From Psychrobacter glacincola (GTDB taxonomy: Bacteria > Pseudomonadota > Gammaproteobacteria > Pseudomonadales > Moraxellaceae), in NCBI GenBank assembly GCA_001411745.2, contig LIQB01000004.1, positions 186,001-250,000 on the forward strand: a stretch of 64,000 nt of DNA, written 5' to 3'. Positions within the stretch are counted from its first letter, which is position 1. Each line of letters opens with the position of its first letter. This document shows positions 45,156 to 53,948 of this stretch, in pieces. Made by a program: the position numbers and the translations under genes. The notes beneath the pieces were generated by a model. That model was not told where the DNA came from. It saw only the letters and a program-made list of their open reading frames with translations, and made no database searches.

Positions 45156-45194
45156 AAAAAAAACACGCTGCCAACGGTAGTCGACAACGTGTGT
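45156..45194 (-). terminator. Hairpin with T run between imelysin 1 and di-haem gene
   Basis: On the minus strand ACACG / CGTGT with TTG/CAG-type inner pairing, then eight T. Either the terminator of imelysin 1 or, because a Fur-like box lies upstream of it, an attenuator in the di-haem leader. Confidence 0.5.
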
Positions 45195-45218
45195 ATTATA
45201 CCTAAATTATTTTTCCAT

Positions 45219-45237
45219 GAAAATAATTCTCATTAGC
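45219..45237 (-). promoter_or_regulatory. Fur-like box upstream of the di-haem gene
   Basis: Minus-strand GCTAATGAGAATTATTTTC matches 15 of 19 positions of the Fur consensus GATAATGATAATCATTATC, 178-196 bases before the di-haem start. Confidence 0.55.
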
Positions 45238-45270
45238 TTATAACGACTTGTCAGGCATTATCGATCAATA

Positions 45271-45305
45271 CTATGTCAATCACTGCTATGTCAATCACTG
45301 CTATG
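45271..45305. repeat. 15-base tandem repeat, 2.3 copies
   Basis: CTATGTCAATCACTG is repeated twice exactly and followed by CTATG, 32-66 bases beyond the imelysin 1 stop. Confidence 0.75.
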
Positions 45306-45336
45306 CTTGCTGTTAAGCCAGTAAATTCGTGATCGG

Positions 45337-46797
45337 TTAAAATTGCGAACCTGCGTCAGCATCTAAATTGTCAATACCGACCACTTTTGCCGCATTTTCG
45401 ATACCAGCTGTCAGCTCTTGTAAGCTAGTGATACTATTTTCAATCCAGCTACGACGGGTATTTTGCTCTTCAGCTGAAATACCTTGTTTGCTTACTTGAC
45501 CAGCGGTGGCAATCATTTGATCAACTTTGATGCCTTCTTTTTCACCTTTTTCAACAATCACATTAAAGGCGGCTTCTACCTTGGCAAAGTCAGTCGCCAA
45601 TTTATCAGCCGCTTCTTTGTTGTTCGTATCGACTAGATAGTTTTTAACACCATAACCACCAACGCTCTTACCAGCGACTGTCTTATAGTTGCCGTTAAAG
45701 ACATTTTGGATACCACGGGCATTGTTGGCATAGCTTAGATGGGTCAAATCACTGAAGCATTCGTGCTCATCTTCGGTAGAGCCCGTTACAAATGCAACCT
45801 GTATACGCTCAGAAGCAAGCTCACCCAATGCTAGGCTGCCCATCTGATACATGATTTGGCGTAGACCATTATCGTATTTGCGAGCCATCAGGTCGCTACG
45901 TAAGGTATTCTCACTCTCAGGCTGCCACTCAGCTTCCATTGCAGTCAAATCATCAACCAATAATTGAGTCGCTGCTTTTAAGAACGCGCCACGACGCTCA
46001 CATATACCAGCATCTTCATTGACCGTCTCACCGCTGGTACATTGACCTGCTTCAGTCACATAATCTGTCACTGGACGATTGCCTGCACCCTCGCCAACGC
46101 CGTTGTTATCTTGTCCCCACAGCATAAACTCAATCGCATGGTAGCCGGTCGTCACATTGGCTTCACTACCACCAATCTCATTCATTTCTGCTAATAGCTC
46201 AGGAGTGATAGTACTGGTATCTTGTTTGATACTACCGACCGTAATGCTATCGCTATTGATGATATTGTCTTGGCTATTATATTCACCTTCATAGCCATCA
46301 CTAACGTAATCAATCAACGCTTCATCAAGTGGCCAAGCATTTACCTGTCCTTCCCAACCATCGATACTGCCGAGTGCTCGTTTATCATTGGCTGTCACAA
46401 AGCCTTCATCAAAACGGAAAATCTCAGTCTGCGAATACGGCTGGCGCGCGGCTTTATACGCCGCTTTTGCCGCATCAAGGTTTGCTTGGGTTGGTGTTGT
46501 CACATATGTCTCTACTGCCGTTTGCAGGGCTTTAGCAGTATCAAGCGAATCTTTATACGCCGCATGCGCCATGTTGGCATAGCTGATCATAAGTCTATCG
46601 GTATAAGCTTGATCAACCGCTGATAGTTTCGTCGTATCTGCAGCGGTTGTGTCTTGCACCGCTGTTTGCGTATCGGCGGTAGAGTCCGTGTCTTCCTTGG
46701 CTTGCTTGGTACAACCCGACACCATTAACAACCCTGCAAGCGCAGCAGCTAAAGTAGTTGGTAAAATTTTACGGCTCGTTACTGTGGTAATCGTCAT
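45337..46797 (-). CDS. Imelysin family lipoprotein (M75 type), first gene of the operon
   Basis: 486 residues with a lipoprotein signal (LAAALAGLLMVSGC). The imelysin site GxHxxE is present as TGYHAIEFMLWGQD, with YSQTEIFRFDEGF and ECFSDLTH typical of the ICMP/IrpA group. Imelysins are iron-regulated and thought to bind iron at the cell surface. ATG 46797 has GAGGAT upstream and starts the signal peptide; the frame runs to 46866, into MITE copy C, without support. Transcription probably starts near 47045 from a Fur-overlapped promoter, giving a leader of about 250 bases. Confidence 0.88.
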   Translation of the reverse strand: MTITTVTSRKILPTTLAAALAGLLMVSGCTKQAKEDTDSTADTQTAVQDTTAADTTKLSAVDQAYTDRLMISYANMAHAAYKDSLDTAKALQTAVETYVTTPTQANLDAAKAAYKAARQPYSQTEIFRFDEGFVTANDKRALGSIDGWEGQVNAWPLDEALIDYVSDGYEGEYNSQDNIINSDSITVGSIKQDTSTITPELLAEMNEIGGSEANVTTGYHAIEFMLWGQDNNGVGEGAGNRPVTDYVTEAGQCTSGETVNEDAGICERRGAFLKAATQLLVDDLTAMEAEWQPESENTLRSDLMARKYDNGLRQIMYQMGSLALGELASERIQVAFVTGSTEDEHECFSDLTHLSYANNARGIQNVFNGNYKTVAGKSVGGYGVKNYLVDTNNKEAADKLATDFAKVEAAFNVIVEKGEKEGIKVDQMIATAGQVSKQGISAEEQNTRRSWIENSITSLQELTAGIENAAKVVGIDNLDADAGSQF

Positions 46798-46850
46798 ACA
46801 TATCCTCAAAAAGTATCGCAAAAGAAAAATGGGCTTTGAATAAAGAGCAT

Positions 46851-47024
46851 TAGGGCATATCCTCATTTTAAATAATACTGATAAAAATGAGATGAATGAC
46901 AGTCAAAGGAGAAAAACAGCACCCATAATATCAAGATATTGACCAGAATTTGACACTATTAGACAAAGTTTAGCTATTTTTAGTCCATCTATAAGGCAAT
47001 CAAATGAACTGAGAACCTACCCTA
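46851..47024. mobile_element. MITE-like inverted-repeat element, copy C
   Basis: 174 bases flanked by TA, with left end TAGGGCATATCCTCATTTT and right end (reverse complement) TAGGGTAGGTTCTCAGTT. The left end also carries an internal hairpin CTCATTTT...AAAAATGAG. Related along its length to copy A. It lies between the Fur-overlapped promoter and the imelysin gene, so it would be transcribed in the leader. Confidence 0.65.
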
Positions 47025-47052
47025 GTATCGCCACAATAACAAAGCTTTGTAA

Positions 47053-47082
47053 ATTATAGTGTTATTGATAATCATTATCAAT
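47053..47082 (-). promoter_or_regulatory. Fur box overlapping a consensus sigma-70 promoter of the imelysin operon
   Basis: Minus-strand TTGATA (47081-47076) and TATAAT (47058-47053) are separated by 17 bases. The palindrome ATTGATAATCATTATCAAT (47064-47082), a near-perfect Fur site, covers the -35 and most of the spacer, so iron-loaded Fur should block RNA polymerase directly. Confidence 0.85.
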
Positions 47083-47223
47083 ATTTAATTAATATTAATA
47101 TAACCATTTAGCTAACGATTGTTTTATAAATAGAAGTACCAAAAATATTTTAATATTGATTTAAAGCTAACGGAATCCTGATTCCTAAGATCATTTTGAA
47201 TTTGGAATCTAAATATCAGGTAT

Positions 47224-47255
47224 AAAAAAAGGCCAGTTTATCACTGACCTTTTTT
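47224..47255 (-). terminator. Terminator of the OmpA-like gene
   Basis: AAAAAAGG-CAGT / ACTG-CCTTTTTT stem with one-base bulges, 34 bases beyond the stop. Confidence 0.8.
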
Positions 47256-47288
47256 AACACTATAATGACAGCTAGACCATCGTATGAA

Positions 47289-47942
47289 TTAACGTACGTT
47301 GTTTGGCGCATTGATGGTTAATTCAACACGGCGGTTTTGCTGACGACCATACTCGGTGCTGTTATCAGCAACTGGACGAGACTCACCATAAGCGACGACG
47401 TTGATACGGCTAGAAGCCACACCGCGTGCGCTTAAATAGTTGGCTACTGCATAAGCACGATCGCGTGACAGTTTCATGTTATAAGCATCAGAACCTTTGC
47501 TATCAGTATGACCAGCAACCGTTATCGTGTTTTGGTTATACTCATTTAGCGTCGATGCAAGCTTATCAAGCGTTGGTCTAAATGATGGGTTTAAAGACGC
47601 ATCATCAAATGAGAACGTGATGTTGCCTGGCATTACTAGGTCAATATTACCATTCGCATTTGGCGTAACGGTTACACCCGTACCAGCCATTTGCTGCTCA
47701 AGCTGCTTGGCTTGACGCTCCATGTAGTAACCAACACCAGCACCCAAAGCTGCACCAATCGCGGCATCACGACCTGTGTTATCACCACCTGTTGCTTTTG
47801 AAATTGCGCCGCCGCCTAAAGCACCTGCCAATGTACCAATGGCAGTTTTGTTCAAGCGTTGTTGTCCAGTGTTTGGATCAGTAGCACAACCGCTAAGAGC
47901 TAGACCTGACGCTACTGCTGCAATCATTAATGTATTACGCAT
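47289..47942 (-). CDS. OmpA-family lipoprotein (YiaD-like)
   Basis: 217 residues. Lipoprotein signal (MIAAVASGLALSGC), a glycine-zipper segment (GTLAGALGGGAISKATGG ... AAIGAALGAGVGYY), a short coiled coil, and a C-terminal OmpA domain that binds peptidoglycan (ITVAGHTDSKGSDAYNMKLSRDRA, then NRRVELTI). Layout matches E. coli YiaD. The start at 47942 has AGAGGAA upstream; a frame extension to 48017 lacks support. Expected in the outer membrane, anchoring it to the wall. Confidence 0.9.
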   Translation of the reverse strand: MRNTLMIAAVASGLALSGCATDPNTGQQRLNKTAIGTLAGALGGGAISKATGGDNTGRDAAIGAALGAGVGYYMERQAKQLEQQMAGTGVTVTPNANGNIDLVMPGNITFSFDDASLNPSFRPTLDKLASTLNEYNQNTITVAGHTDSKGSDAYNMKLSRDRAYAVANYLSARGVASSRINVVAYGESRPVADNSTEYGRQQNRRVELTINAPNNVR

Positions 47943-48297
47943 AATATTTCCTCTTAAGTTTAAAAAATTATAGACAAACAAAGTGTGCTTTTTATAAATA
48001 TTTTCTGTTAATTCCATCTACATGCTTAATATACACTCGTCATTATTATGGCAATTACAATCTAATCATGTGTAATATTTTGTCACACCTGTGTATGAGA
48101 AGTGCAGAATGATTTAATGAGACTTTCACAATGACTGGATACCTTTGTGTTCTCACTGTTAACTACCCATTAGCGCAAGGTGTTATCACAAGTCACGTTT
48201 ACACTCGTACACTCTGAACCGTTTCTGCTAAAATTGTGCAATAAAACTGGCAATGAATCATTTATATACTAATAAGACTGATCGAGAAGGATTTAGC
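47943..48297. other. Divergent intergenic region, OmpA-like / acyltransferase
   Basis: 355 bases that must hold two promoters. I see no ORF, terminator or repeat in it. Confidence 0.5.
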
Positions 48298-49260
48298 ATG
48301 CGATTGACATCCACTATTCGAAAAATACACGAACGCAACCCTAAATTAGGCAAAGCCGTTTCACTTGCGACAGCGACTGGGGTTATTGCAGCCAACAGCT
48401 TCGGTGGTAGTATTCCCTTATGGTTAATGGGTGTCGGCAAAGTCATCACTGGTGCTCCTATCGCAGACAAAGCGGTCATCAAAATCGCGACTTATTGGAT
48501 CAGTAGTAACAGTGCCTTGATCGATGACATGTTGCCACGTAAAGATTGGCGCATCAGCTTACCCGATGACGTGCACATCAATGGCAAATATTTGCTGGTC
48601 AGCAACCATCAGTCTTGGGTCGATACCAGTATCGTGCAGTACATTAGTGAAAAACGCTTGCCATTGACACGGTTTTTTACCAAATTTGAACTGATTTATA
48701 TTCCGATTGTGGGTCAAGCCTTTTACTTTTTAGACTTCCCAATGATGCGTCGGCATTCTAAAGAAGCCGTCGCTAAAAACCCTGCTCTACAAGGCAAAGA
48801 CATCGAAGAAGCCAAACGTGCCTGTGCCCTGTTAAAAGACAAACCTTTTACTTTATTGAATTACTTAGAAGGCACGCGTTTCACCAAAGCCAAACATGCA
48901 AAGCAACAGTCTCCTTATACTCATTTATTGAAGCCACGGGCAGGCGGCCTATCTTTAGCCATTAACGCGCTAGGCGAAGACATCGATGGCATGCTAGATA
49001 TGACCATCGTTTATCCTGATGGTGTGCCAAGTTATAGTGATTTGTGGAAAGGTAACATCAAGCGTTTGGGCGTCGATGTGCGTTATATTGAGATGCCTGA
49101 TGCATTATTTAACGGTATTAAAAATGGTGGTTACGAAAATGATGACGCGGTAAAATCTCAAATGTTTGATTGGGTAGAGCAAATTTGGCAGCAAAAAGAT
49201 CAGCGTATTACTGATATGTTGGCTGAGTTTGAAACAAACACTAAAGCTCCGAGCGCTTAG
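48298..49260 (+). CDS. YihG-type acyltransferase (PlsC family)
   Basis: 320-residue membrane-associated acyltransferase. VSNHQSWVDTSIV gives the catalytic NHxxxxD block and YLEGTRFT the EGTR acceptor-binding block; KPRAGGLSLAINAL follows. Length and sequence resemble E. coli YihG, a 1-acylglycerol-3-phosphate acyltransferase, more than PlsC (about 245). ATG 48298 has GAAGGA upstream; a frame extension to 48253 lacks a site. Makes phosphatidic acid or remodels phospholipids. Confidence 0.87.
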   Translation: MRLTSTIRKIHERNPKLGKAVSLATATGVIAANSFGGSIPLWLMGVGKVITGAPIADKAVIKIATYWISSNSALIDDMLPRKDWRISLPDDVHINGKYLLVSNHQSWVDTSIVQYISEKRLPLTRFFTKFELIYIPIVGQAFYFLDFPMMRRHSKEAVAKNPALQGKDIEEAKRACALLKDKPFTLLNYLEGTRFTKAKHAKQQSPYTHLLKPRAGGLSLAINALGEDIDGMLDMTIVYPDGVPSYSDLWKGNIKRLGVDVRYIEMPDALFNGIKNGGYENDDAVKSQMFDWVEQIWQQKDQRITDMLAEFETNTKAPSA

Positions 49261-49562
49261 AAACATCGTTAACAGAGCAACGGCATACAACAGTGAATTG
49301 CTTTAAGTTGTTTTAAAACTACGATTGAGCGCTGTTGTTTAAAATGCTAATGCTAGATGTCAATTCGTAAATGCTGACTGTAAACCCCAACTCGTAAATG
49401 ATAATGCGTAATTATAATGAAAGATGGGTTGTTTTTTGGCTCTATTCATTGATAATGTGAATAGTCATGAGCCCATGACTTTTTGACCGTTAGTGACTTG
49501 ATAGCCCTGTACTATTTGAGCCGCTTATTTTTCGTGCTATTTATCATTTATAAGGTTTGACT
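49261..49562. other. Intergenic region before the 49.6-kb membrane protein
   Basis: 302 bases. The only structure is a diverged direct repeat (cores TCGTAAATG at about 49362 and 49389, 27 bases apart). No terminator stands out. Confidence 0.4.
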
Positions 49563-50648
49563 GTGCCCGCTTCCTCTTCTACTAGCCTGCCTCTAAACTC
49601 AGTGCCTGTATCCAATCAGCCGCCTGATAATACGCTGCCACCGCCAAACCGACCAACGCCAAATCGCTTAAAACTCACTTACGATATCGTGATGATTATT
49701 GCCATCAGTATCGATCTATTATTGATTAGTATTGATGCTATTTTGATGAGTAGCTTTAGTAGCAATGCCGCAGGATGGCTCAGTATTAGCGATGCTCTCA
49801 ATTGGTATCAAGATACCTTACATGAGCCTTTGCGTACCGCTGGTGGATTTTTTACCCTATTTTTGATCTTTGAGCTACTGCTACGTTGGGCGATTGCGAT
49901 TAAACAAAACGTCTACTATCGCTGGTTCTTTTTTCCTTTTGTCCATTGGTATGAAGTATTGGGGTGCTTTCCGCAGCTGCGTGCCTTACGTTTATTCCGA
50001 GCAGTCATCATTGGGCGACGCTTATACCAGCTTGGTTACCAAGTGCTGCCGCAGCCATGGATTAATCGAATTAGGTTCTATATCGACTTATTATTAGAAG
50101 AGCTGTCCGACCGCGTCATATTGACGACTATTCAAAACTTTCGGCAGCAACTGACCGATCCTAAAACGCATAAATCTTTCATTGAATCAACGATAACTCG
50201 TAATCGTAACGAGATTGAGGCAGCGGTGCTGTCGATACTGCGCACAGAGCTAGCACCAAAACTACAGGAGTTGACGGCATCATCAGGTGGCGGCAGTATA
50301 TTAGCCAGCGAGATGGGCAATGCTATTGAAGAGGGTTTGGCCAATACGCCTGAGCTGCGTCGCTACCTACGCATGATACCGATTGCCGGTAGCTTGATTG
50401 AATCACAGTTGCAACACGTCGGGCACAATATAGGCGAAAACGTCGTTTACGCACTGAATAAACGCCTTCTAGACCCTGAACGCCTCGATTCATTGATGGT
50501 AGCGATTGCCAACGGCATTGCCAGTATCGATACGGATAATACTGCGTTAGATACCTTGATTTCGAGTATCATCGATGACAGTCTGACTGAATTTGAAGCG
50601 CAGGTAAAAGTGCAGCAGTGGAAGCATCAAGAGATGCTTCATCTATAA
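49563..50648 (+). CDS. Membrane protein with voltage-sensor-like segment, unknown function
   Basis: 361 residues. A Pro/Ser-rich N-terminus (about 1-38) is followed by hydrophobic helices at about 42-65 (VMIIAISIDLLLISIDAILM) and 92-112 (FFTLFLIFELLLRWAIAI), an aromatic hairpin YYRWFFFPFVHWYEVLGCFP, and QLRALRLFRAVIIGRRL, whose regularly spaced Arg recall an S4 voltage sensor. There is no pore motif. Residues 160-361 are cytoplasmic and helical with a Gly/Ser loop (ASSGGGS). The start is GTG 49563 with AAGG seven bases before; TTG 49557 is less likely. Sits upstream of minC. I cannot assign a function. Confidence 0.7.
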   Translation: MPASSSTSLPLNSVPVSNQPPDNTLPPPNRPTPNRLKLTYDIVMIIAISIDLLLISIDAILMSSFSSNAAGWLSISDALNWYQDTLHEPLRTAGGFFTLFLIFELLLRWAIAIKQNVYYRWFFFPFVHWYEVLGCFPQLRALRLFRAVIIGRRLYQLGYQVLPQPWINRIRFYIDLLLEELSDRVILTTIQNFRQQLTDPKTHKSFIESTITRNRNEIEAAVLSILRTELAPKLQELTASSGGGSILASEMGNAIEEGLANTPELRRYLRMIPIAGSLIESQLQHVGHNIGENVVYALNKRLLDPERLDSLMVAIANGIASIDTDNTALDTLISSIIDDSLTEFEAQVKVQQWKHQEMLHL

Positions 50649-50774
50649 TCCATACTGCTAATAGCACGCCCTGCCTAAAAAACATTAGGCTTGGCAAGAA
50701 AATGAATGGTATGACTCGATAATAAAAACAATACCGTGAATACAGCGACAGAATTATCTCTTGAGGATTTATAT

Positions 50775-51608
50775 ATGACAGTTTCAGACAACGACAGCCA
50801 AGGCTCGATCGCCGCGCCAGCATTACCAGCATTGGCATTTTATGGCAAAATGCTGACTTTTTCACGTTTGCAATTTAGCACAGATGATTTAAGCGAGATA
50901 GACGCCCAGCTTGCCGCAACGCTTAGTAATAAATCTAGCAATATCCCGATCCTTATCGATAGCGAGGTTGAACAAGATCTCTCAGCATTGGTAGAGCTTT
51001 TATGGTCGTGGGGCTTACAGCCTATTGGCGTCGTGACTGGCACACTAGATGCGCAAGCCCGTGAGCAGCGATTGGCCATCTTCCCTGCTGATGGCAAACG
51101 TATTGAGCGTATATTACCTAGCAAGAAAGCTGCAACGCAAGTAAATAAAGCTCCCGATGATAAGCATACAGAATCAGCCAGTACCAATGATACTGCAGCC
51201 ATCAGCGAGTCAAATACAGAAACAACGATAGCAACCACCACAGCAGAGACACTGATGAGCGCTGAGCATATGACCAGCCTAATTTACGATCAAATGCTAC
51301 GCTCAGGACAAAGCCTGAATCACGTGGGCGGTGATTTGATTTTGACTAATAGTGTCAATAGCGGGGCGGAAGCGATTACCGATAATAGCTTGCACGTTTA
51401 CGGTCGTGCCCAAGGTCGCTTGGTTGCTGGCGCTACTGGTGACAAGGATGCTCGTATTTTTTGTCAAGTTTTTAACCCTTCTTTGGTGTCAGTGGCAGGA
51501 ACTTATTGCTTACGAGACAACTTACCTGAGCACGTGATTGACAAATCTGTACAAGTAAGATTTGTAGAAGGTGAAGGCTTAGTATTTACGGTAATGGATG
51601 ATGCTTAA
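50775..51608 (+). CDS. minC: Septum site-determining protein MinC
   Basis: 277-residue inhibitor of FtsZ assembly, recruited to the membrane by MinD. The N-terminal FtsZ-inhibiting domain (about 15-110) is joined by a long Thr/Ser/Glu/Lys-rich linker (about 115-170) to the C-terminal beta-helix, recognisable as NHVGGDLILTNSVNSGAEAI, HVYGRAQGRLVAGATGD and ARIFCQVFNPSLVSVAGTYC. ATG 50775 has GAGG upstream; a GTG at 50736 would add 13 residues. A 451-base gap separates it from minD, unlike the usual tight spacing. Confidence 0.92.
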   Translation: MTVSDNDSQGSIAAPALPALAFYGKMLTFSRLQFSTDDLSEIDAQLAATLSNKSSNIPILIDSEVEQDLSALVELLWSWGLQPIGVVTGTLDAQAREQRLAIFPADGKRIERILPSKKAATQVNKAPDDKHTESASTNDTAAISESNTETTIATTTAETLMSAEHMTSLIYDQMLRSGQSLNHVGGDLILTNSVNSGAEAITDNSLHVYGRAQGRLVAGATGDKDARIFCQVFNPSLVSVAGTYCLRDNLPEHVIDKSVQVRFVEGEGLVFTVMDDA

Positions 51609-52059
51609 ATTCTTTTGCCGTTAAGAACGATAAATGCGTCCGTGATTTTTATAAATGTAGACAGGCTAAGCCGATTTTCATCATACATGACGCTTAGCAA
51701 AAAACGTTTATTAGAAAATCTCAACAGTAGACGTTTAGACAGCGCACTTAATATTATAGTAAGTTTATTTAACAAAACTGTTCTATGATGAATCGCTAGC
51801 TCTGCCACTATCTACACTACTCGTCAGCGTCTATTTTATTATTCACAATAGGCAATATTGACCAGAAAATTCTAGGTAGCACCGCTTTGTGATCCATATA
51901 TAAGCTGTTTTTCTGCTTTACTATGGACGTGCTATAAATTTTTGTTTATTTATGCTAGGCTACCTTCGCAGGTAGTGTATATATAGCATGTGAATAATGT
52001 GCAATTGCGCTATTTTTTTATATAAAAGATATCCCATTGATTCATAGGAGTGTGCCATT
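51609..52059. other. Long minC-minD intergenic region with a hairpin
   Basis: 451 AT-rich bases. A two-step inverted repeat at 51952-51989 (ATGCTA/TAGCAT outside, CTACC/GGTAG inside around TTCGCA) lies 70 bases before minD. A separate minD promoter is likely here. No ORF supported. Confidence 0.5.
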
Positions 52060-52875
52060 GTGGCGAAGATAGTTGTAATCACTTCAGGTAAAGGCGGTGT
52101 GGGCAAAACCACGACAAGCGCCTCTTTTGCCGCAGGTTTAGCATTGCGTGGCTATAAGACAGTCGTTATCGATTTTGATGTGGGTCTACGTAATCTAGAC
52201 TTAATCATGGGTTGTGAAAACCGAATTGTTTATGATTTTGTTGATGTCATCACTGGTAGCGCACGCTTGTCGCAAGCACTGGTCAAAGACAAACAGCTTG
52301 AAAACTTGTATATCCTACCCGCCAGTCAAACGCGTGATAAAGACGCCCTGACAGACGAAGGGGTGGCAGAGGTTATGTCTGAGCTGTCTAAGCAGTTCGA
52401 CTATATTATCTGTGATTCACCAGCTGGTATTGAGCGCGGTGCACAACTCGCCATGTATCATGCTGATGAAGCAATCATCGTCACTAACCCTGAGATTTCT
52501 TCAGTGCGTGACTCAGACCGTATTATCGGTATTTTGCAAAGCCAGACCAAAAAGGTTGAAGAAAACCAAGGCTCTGTACGTGAGCATTTGATTATTACTC
52601 GTTATAATGCTGAGCGCGCAGCAGCCAACGAGATGATGGACATTGATACCATTTCTAATGATATCCTAAAAGTTCCGTTACTTGGGGTTGTTCCTGAAAG
52701 TCACTCAGTGCTTGAAGCATCTAACCATGGTGAGCCTGTCATTCATTATACCGATTCAGTTGCTGGTCAATGTTATGATGACATCGTCGCCCGCTTCTTA
52801 GGTGAAGAACGCCCACTACGTCATATTGACGTGAAGAAAAAGAGTCTATTACAGCGCTGGTTTGGAGGTCAATGA
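52060..52875 (+). CDS. minD: Septum site-determining ATPase MinD
   Basis: 271-residue ParA/MinD-type ATPase that oscillates between poles with MinE and carries MinC. Deviant Walker [14 protein letters not shown], switch [11 protein letters not shown], switch II/Walker [15 protein letters not shown], and the C-terminal amphipathic membrane-targeting helix ([13 protein letters not shown]). The start is GTG 52060, with AGGAG nine bases before it. The stop overlaps the minE start (TGATG). Confidence 0.97.
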   Translation: MAKIVVITSGKGGVGKTTTSASFAAGLALRGYKTVVIDFDVGLRNLDLIMGCENRIVYDFVDVITGSARLSQALVKDKQLENLYILPASQTRDKDALTDEGVAEVMSELSKQFDYIICDSPAGIERGAQLAMYHADEAIIVTNPEISSVRDSDRIIGILQSQTKKVEENQGSVREHLIITRYNAERAAANEMMDIDTISNDILKVPLLGVVPESHSVLEASNHGEPVIHYTDSVAGQCYDDIVARFLGEERPLRHIDVKKKSLLQRWFGGQ

Positions 52876-53165
52876 TGACGAAGAAAAAAGGATTTTGGAG
52901 TAGCCTATTTGGTACTGACGACAGTGGTAGCGCAGGTAGCGCTAATATGGCTACTGAGCGTCTTAAGGTTATCGTTGCGAGCGAAAATCGCTTAAACAAC
53001 CGCTTAACAGCTGATCGTATCGAAAAAATGAAACGTGAGATTTTAGAAGTGGTTAACAAATATGTCAATGGCGTACAGATTGATGATGTGAATATCAATC
53101 ATCGTTCTGAGGACAGCCTAGACGTATTAGAGATGAATATCAGTCTACCTGAACACAAAAAATAA
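52875..53165 (+). CDS. minE: Cell division topological specificity factor MinE
   Basis: 96 residues. The N-terminal membrane/anti-MinCD region (FWSSLFG, then [14 protein letters not shown]), the MinD-binding helix, and the dimerising C-terminal domain ([24 protein letters not shown]). Two ATGs (52872, 52875) follow GGAGG; the second has better spacing and overlaps the minD stop by one base. Slightly longer than E. coli MinE (88) because of a Ser/Gly insertion near residues 14-24. Confidence 0.95.
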   Translation: MTKKKGFWSSLFGTDDSGSAGSANMATERLKVIVASENRLNNRLTADRIEKMKREILEVVNKYVNGVQIDDVNINHRSEDSLDVLEMNISLPEHKK

Positions 53166-53183
53166 GCGCTGTCTTAGAAAAAC

Positions 53184-53219
53184 AAAAAAGCCCTAAGTAT
53201 CATGACTTAGGGCTTTTTT
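53184..53219. terminator. Bidirectional terminator, minE / cytochrome b561
   Basis: Perfect 15-base stem AAAAAAGCCCTAAGT / ACTTAGGGCTTTTTT around ATCATG, between convergent genes. Confidence 0.93.
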
Positions 53220-53274
53220 ATATGGCATGAAATAGTAAGTTTACCTATAGCAGCCTACGATTATTTTGATACCA

Positions 53275-53802
53275 TTATTTTATACGCGCTATTAAATTGT
53301 CTTTTTTGACAAACTGATGATATAGAGCAGCACCGATATGAATAAGTGTAAAAGCAATAATGGTCGGCCAAATAATATCAGTATGCAGGTCATTATAAAA
53401 GCGTGCCAACCCTCTATCTGGTGTGACAAATACAGGGATTTGAAACAAGCCAAAAATATCGACGGGGCGTCCACCATAAACGGACATCAGTAAACCAGCT
53501 ATTGGCATTGCAATTAATAAGGCGTATAAGCCAAAATGCGACAGTTTAGAGGCTAATAACTGCCACTTTGGCATCGGTACAGGTGGCGGCGCCTTAATAA
53601 ATACACGATTAAGCACCCGTGCTATCATCCAACATAACAAACTAATACCAAACGCTTTATGCAACCCAATATAAAGATTGTTATCCAAATTATCGTACAA
53701 CAGAATCATTATCCACGTAACCAACAGTAAAACTGCACTGATCCAGTGAAATATCCGGCTGCTGACTGGCCACTTTGACACATTTGAATTGCTACTATTC
53801 AT
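53275..53802 (-). CDS. Cytochrome b561 family protein
   Basis: 175-residue di-haem b membrane protein with four helices. Candidate haem His are in RIFHWISA, GLHKAFGISLL, SHFGLYALLIAMP and TLIHIGAALYHQFV. The family accepts electrons from quinol and can pass them to superoxide or periplasmic carriers. ATG 53802 has AGGAC upstream; ATG 53826 is in frame but poorly supported. Confidence 0.88.
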   Translation of the reverse strand: MNSSNSNVSKWPVSSRIFHWISAVLLLVTWIMILLYDNLDNNLYIGLHKAFGISLLCWMIARVLNRVFIKAPPPVPMPKWQLLASKLSHFGLYALLIAMPIAGLLMSVYGGRPVDIFGLFQIPVFVTPDRGLARFYNDLHTDIIWPTIIAFTLIHIGAALYHQFVKKDNLIARIK

Positions 53803-53948
53803 GAGCTGTCCTATTACCCTCATCACTAATTATCTATCATCAATGTTATAGACAAAACAACCACTCATTCAACGATTAGCAATCATCAAAGTAATTGGGT
53901 AACCCTATTTCTCTGATAGTGAAAAATAACCCTGATATAAGCGAGAAG

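Noticed and set aside
49362..49412. Two diverged 24-base direct repeats
   Set aside because: Only the TCGTAAATG core is well kept; too weak to call a site.
51855..51885. Remnant of the MITE family (ATATTGACCAGAA)
   Set aside because: Only about 13 bases match the element interior, with no terminal repeats; chance similarity is likely.
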